A stretch of DNA of 7,135 nt. Origin: Erythrobacter sp. UBA3075 (GTDB lineage Bacteria > Pseudomonadota > Alphaproteobacteria > Sphingomonadales > Sphingomonadaceae). Under the pieces are notes generated by a model. The model saw nothing but the letters and a program-made list of their open reading frames with translations, made no database searches and was not told the DNA's origin. The first letter of the stretch is position 1. Each line of letters starts with the position of its first letter. Positions 5,821-7,135 of the stretch are shown piece by piece. The stretch spans positions 1 to 7,135 of the forward strand of contig DFBR01000058.1 in NCBI GenBank assembly GCA_002367375.1, written 5' to 3'. The position numbers and the translations under genes are program-made.

Positions 5821-6555
5821 GACCAGATTGGTGATCCGCCAACGGTCGTTCCGGCGCGTGGCGATCAATCGGTAATCGATGATTGAGCGCAATTTTGCAG
5901 CTTCGATGTAGCCTTCGACAGGTTCGCCATCTTCTCCACCTTCCCAGCGAACGGCGACATATGCTCCGTCATCGCTGACGTTCTCGAGAGCTTCGACTGC
6001 ACCCCAAGAAATGCGTCCAACTTCTTCGCTCTCGGCATTCGGCGCGGAATGGAGCGGGACATCCTCCCCCATAACGACTGCGCCCATGTAGGGATCGACC
6101 GGGATATCCTGTGTGAAATACCACGGCATCGTCATCCTCGCACCGTCAGACGCGCAGCCCAGTTCCATTATGTCATCGAGCGCATCCCACAGATAGCCAT
6201 CCTCGGCAGCAAGCCGCTCACGGAGCAGGTCGGCGCCAGTTCCGCCGCCGAAATCGAGGAAAATGTCATCCGCCGATAAACTCAACAAGGCATCGGCATC
6301 ACGCACTCTAACGGCGTTGCGCAATTCCAGCAGAAAGGCAGCCGCACCCGGCTCGTCCAGACATTCATTGCGGGGCGCATATGGCCCCTCCGCGATCTGC
6401 GGTAGGTCCTCTCCCTGCACCTCCCCAATGGCATCCTCTGCCGCGCGTTCGAGCTGCTTTGACGGCGGATCGGAGCGGTCGCAGGCGGTTAGCACCAGCG
6501 ACAGCACCAATGGCAGGGCCACCACCGAGAAGGCACCAATGCGAGTAGCTGTCAT
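5809..6555 (-). CDS. Predicted lipoprotein with SH3-like domain, function unknown
   Basis: I do not recognise a named family. The 248 residues begin with a signal peptide: Arg5, then a hydrophobic stretch about 6-22 and lipobox LTAC with Cys25 as the lipidated residue. Asp26 follows the Cys; in E. coli an Asp there retains lipoproteins in the inner membrane, but this rule is not proven for this group. Residues about 30-60 are a charged linker. Residues 70-135 look helical (FLLELRNAVRVRDADAL, then GYLWDALDDIMELGC). Residues about 158-223 resemble a bacterial SH3 domain, and the end DYRLIATRRNDRWRITNLV recalls the last strands of NTF2-like folds. Cys65 and Cys134 could form a disulfide in the periplasm. 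Start ATG 6555 overlaps the rmuC stop as ATGA, implying translational coupling. The stop shares CTAG with the methyltransferase gene. Confidence 0.82.
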   Translation of the reverse strand: MTATRIGAFSVVALPLVLSLVLTACDRSDPPSKQLERAAEDAIGEVQGEDLPQIAEGPYAPRNECLDEPGAAAFLLELRNAVRVRDADALLSLSADDIFLDFGGGTGADLLRERLAAEDGYLWDALDDIMELGCASDGARMTMPWYFTQDIPVDPYMGAVVMGEDVPLHSAPNAESEEVGRISWGAVEALENVSDDGAYVAVRWEGGEDGEPVEGYIEAAKLRSIIDYRLIATRRNDRWRITNLVAGD

Positions 6556-7135
6556 GATGCGGTCGGCTCCTCTTTCCCCTGATTGCCAGCCAAAAGAAGC
6601 GATTGCTCGTCATCCGTCAAGTCGGCGCCGGTATATCGGGGCGCACCCTCGACTAGCGGTACGTCATCAATTTCCTTCTTGCCGATCTCGATGCCCTTCT
6701 CCTGCATCCGCCGTGCGGACGAGAGGACATTGCGTTCAAAGCTGCCTACGAACTTGTTGTAATTGGTGACTGCCGTTTCCAATCCGCCGCCCATGCGTTT
6801 CAGATGCGCCGCAGCGGTTTCGAGCCGGGAATAGAGTTCCGCCCCCATGCGCCCGATTTCCTGCGCTTCTGCCGCCAAGGCGTCTTGACGCCACACTTGC
6901 GCAACGGTGCGCGCGATAGCGACAAGGTTGGTCGGCGTCGCGAGCAGCACGCGGTTGTCGAAGGCATAGTCCCACAAGGTCGGATCCGCCTCCAGCGCGG
7001 CGGCGACAAAATGTTCACCCGGCACAAACATCACCACATAGTCTGGCGCTTCCTCGAACTGGCTCTGATAGCTTTTCGCGCCGAGCGTCTGCACATGGTT
7101 GCGCATGCTCTTGGCGTGCAATGCCATATGCCGCG
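6552..7135 (-). CDS. rmuC: RmuC family protein (DNA recombination), C-terminal part; 5' end outside window
   Basis: RmuC proteins have a nuclease-like fold and were named for limiting recombination at inverted repeats in E. coli; the exact biochemistry is unsettled. The visible 193 residues are the C-terminal part of a protein usually 350-500 long. Family patterns are clear: MALHAKSMRNHVQTL, YVVMFVPGEHFVAAALEADP, VLLATPTNLVAIARTVAQVW, and the YNKFVGSFERNVL helix. The N-terminal coiled coil and membrane anchor normally found in RmuC lie beyond position 7135. The Met codon at 7127-7125 is internal: the frame stays open to the window edge and the conserved domain is cut there. The last 45 or so residues are acidic and variable. 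The stop TGA at 6554-6552 overlaps the lipoprotein start by 4 bases. Confidence 0.93.
   Translation of the reverse strand, partial: RHMALHAKSMRNHVQTLGAKSYQSQFEEAPDYVVMFVPGEHFVAAALEADPTLWDYAFDNRVLLATPTNLVAIARTVAQVWRQDALAAEAQEIGRMGAELYSRLETAAAHLKRMGGGLETAVTNYNKFVGSFERNVLSSARRMQEKGIEIGKKEIDDVPLVEGAPRYTGADLTDDEQSLLLAGNQGKEEPTAS

Noticed and set aside
1..7135. CRISPR, tRNA/rRNA genes, insertion sequences, phage or toxin-antitoxin genes
   Set aside because: No spaced repeat array, cloverleaf, terminal inverted repeats or matching protein motifs were seen. Nearly all DNA is covered by the named genes.

Overview
The window looks like chromosomal DNA of an alphaproteobacterium, most probably Sphingomonadales (Erythrobacteraceae/Sphingomonadaceae-like). 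The grounds are the gene order pckA < > chvI-chvG-hprK-rapZ-EIIA(Man)-HPr, the short HprK lacking its N-terminal domain, the moderately high GC, and protein wording familiar from sphingomonads. The genus cannot be fixed from this sequence alone. It is a dense, ordinary-looking core region: I see no mobile element, tRNA/rRNA gene, CRISPR array or phage trace.

Layout. (1) Positions 1-247, minus strand: the first 82 codons of ATP-dependent PEP carboxykinase (pckA), with a TTG start. (2) Positions 248-488: a divergent control region of about 240 bp with a candidate pckA promoter, a small hairpin in its leader, short direct and inverted repeats, and an inverted repeat GTAAC-N12-GTTAC just before chvI. 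(3) Positions 489-5812, plus strand: seven tightly packed genes. They are the response regulator ChvI, its overlapping sensor kinase ChvG, short HPr kinase HprK, the nucleotide-binding protein RapZ, a mannose-family EIIA, HPr, and a SPOUT/TrmH-family RNA methyltransferase. Gaps are -8, 10, 43, 55, 13 and 12 bp, so one or a few long transcripts are likely. (4) Positions 5809-7135, minus strand: rmuC (5' end beyond the window) followed, with an ATGA overlap, by an SH3-like lipoprotein gene. This strand converges on the methyltransferase gene so closely that the two stop codons share the palindrome CTAG.

How the genes work together. ChvG/ChvI is the envelope and acid stress two-component system of alphaproteobacteria (BvrS/BvrR in Brucella, ExoS/ChvI in Sinorhizobium). 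HprK, EIIA(Man) and HPr are parts of an incomplete phosphotransferase system that has no sugar permease here and is thought to act only in regulation. HPr carries both His17 (for EI) and Ser48 (for HprK). pckA, the gatekeeper of gluconeogenesis, sits divergently across the shared control region. The arrangement suggests joint control of carbon flow and envelope state. This is a known syntenic block rather than a new system.

Points most worth a second look are: an Asn where HprK normally has its catalytic His; the convergent stop codons fused in CTAG inside an imperfect hairpin; the repeat-rich pckA/chvI divergent region; and the uncharacterised lipoprotein coupled to rmuC.
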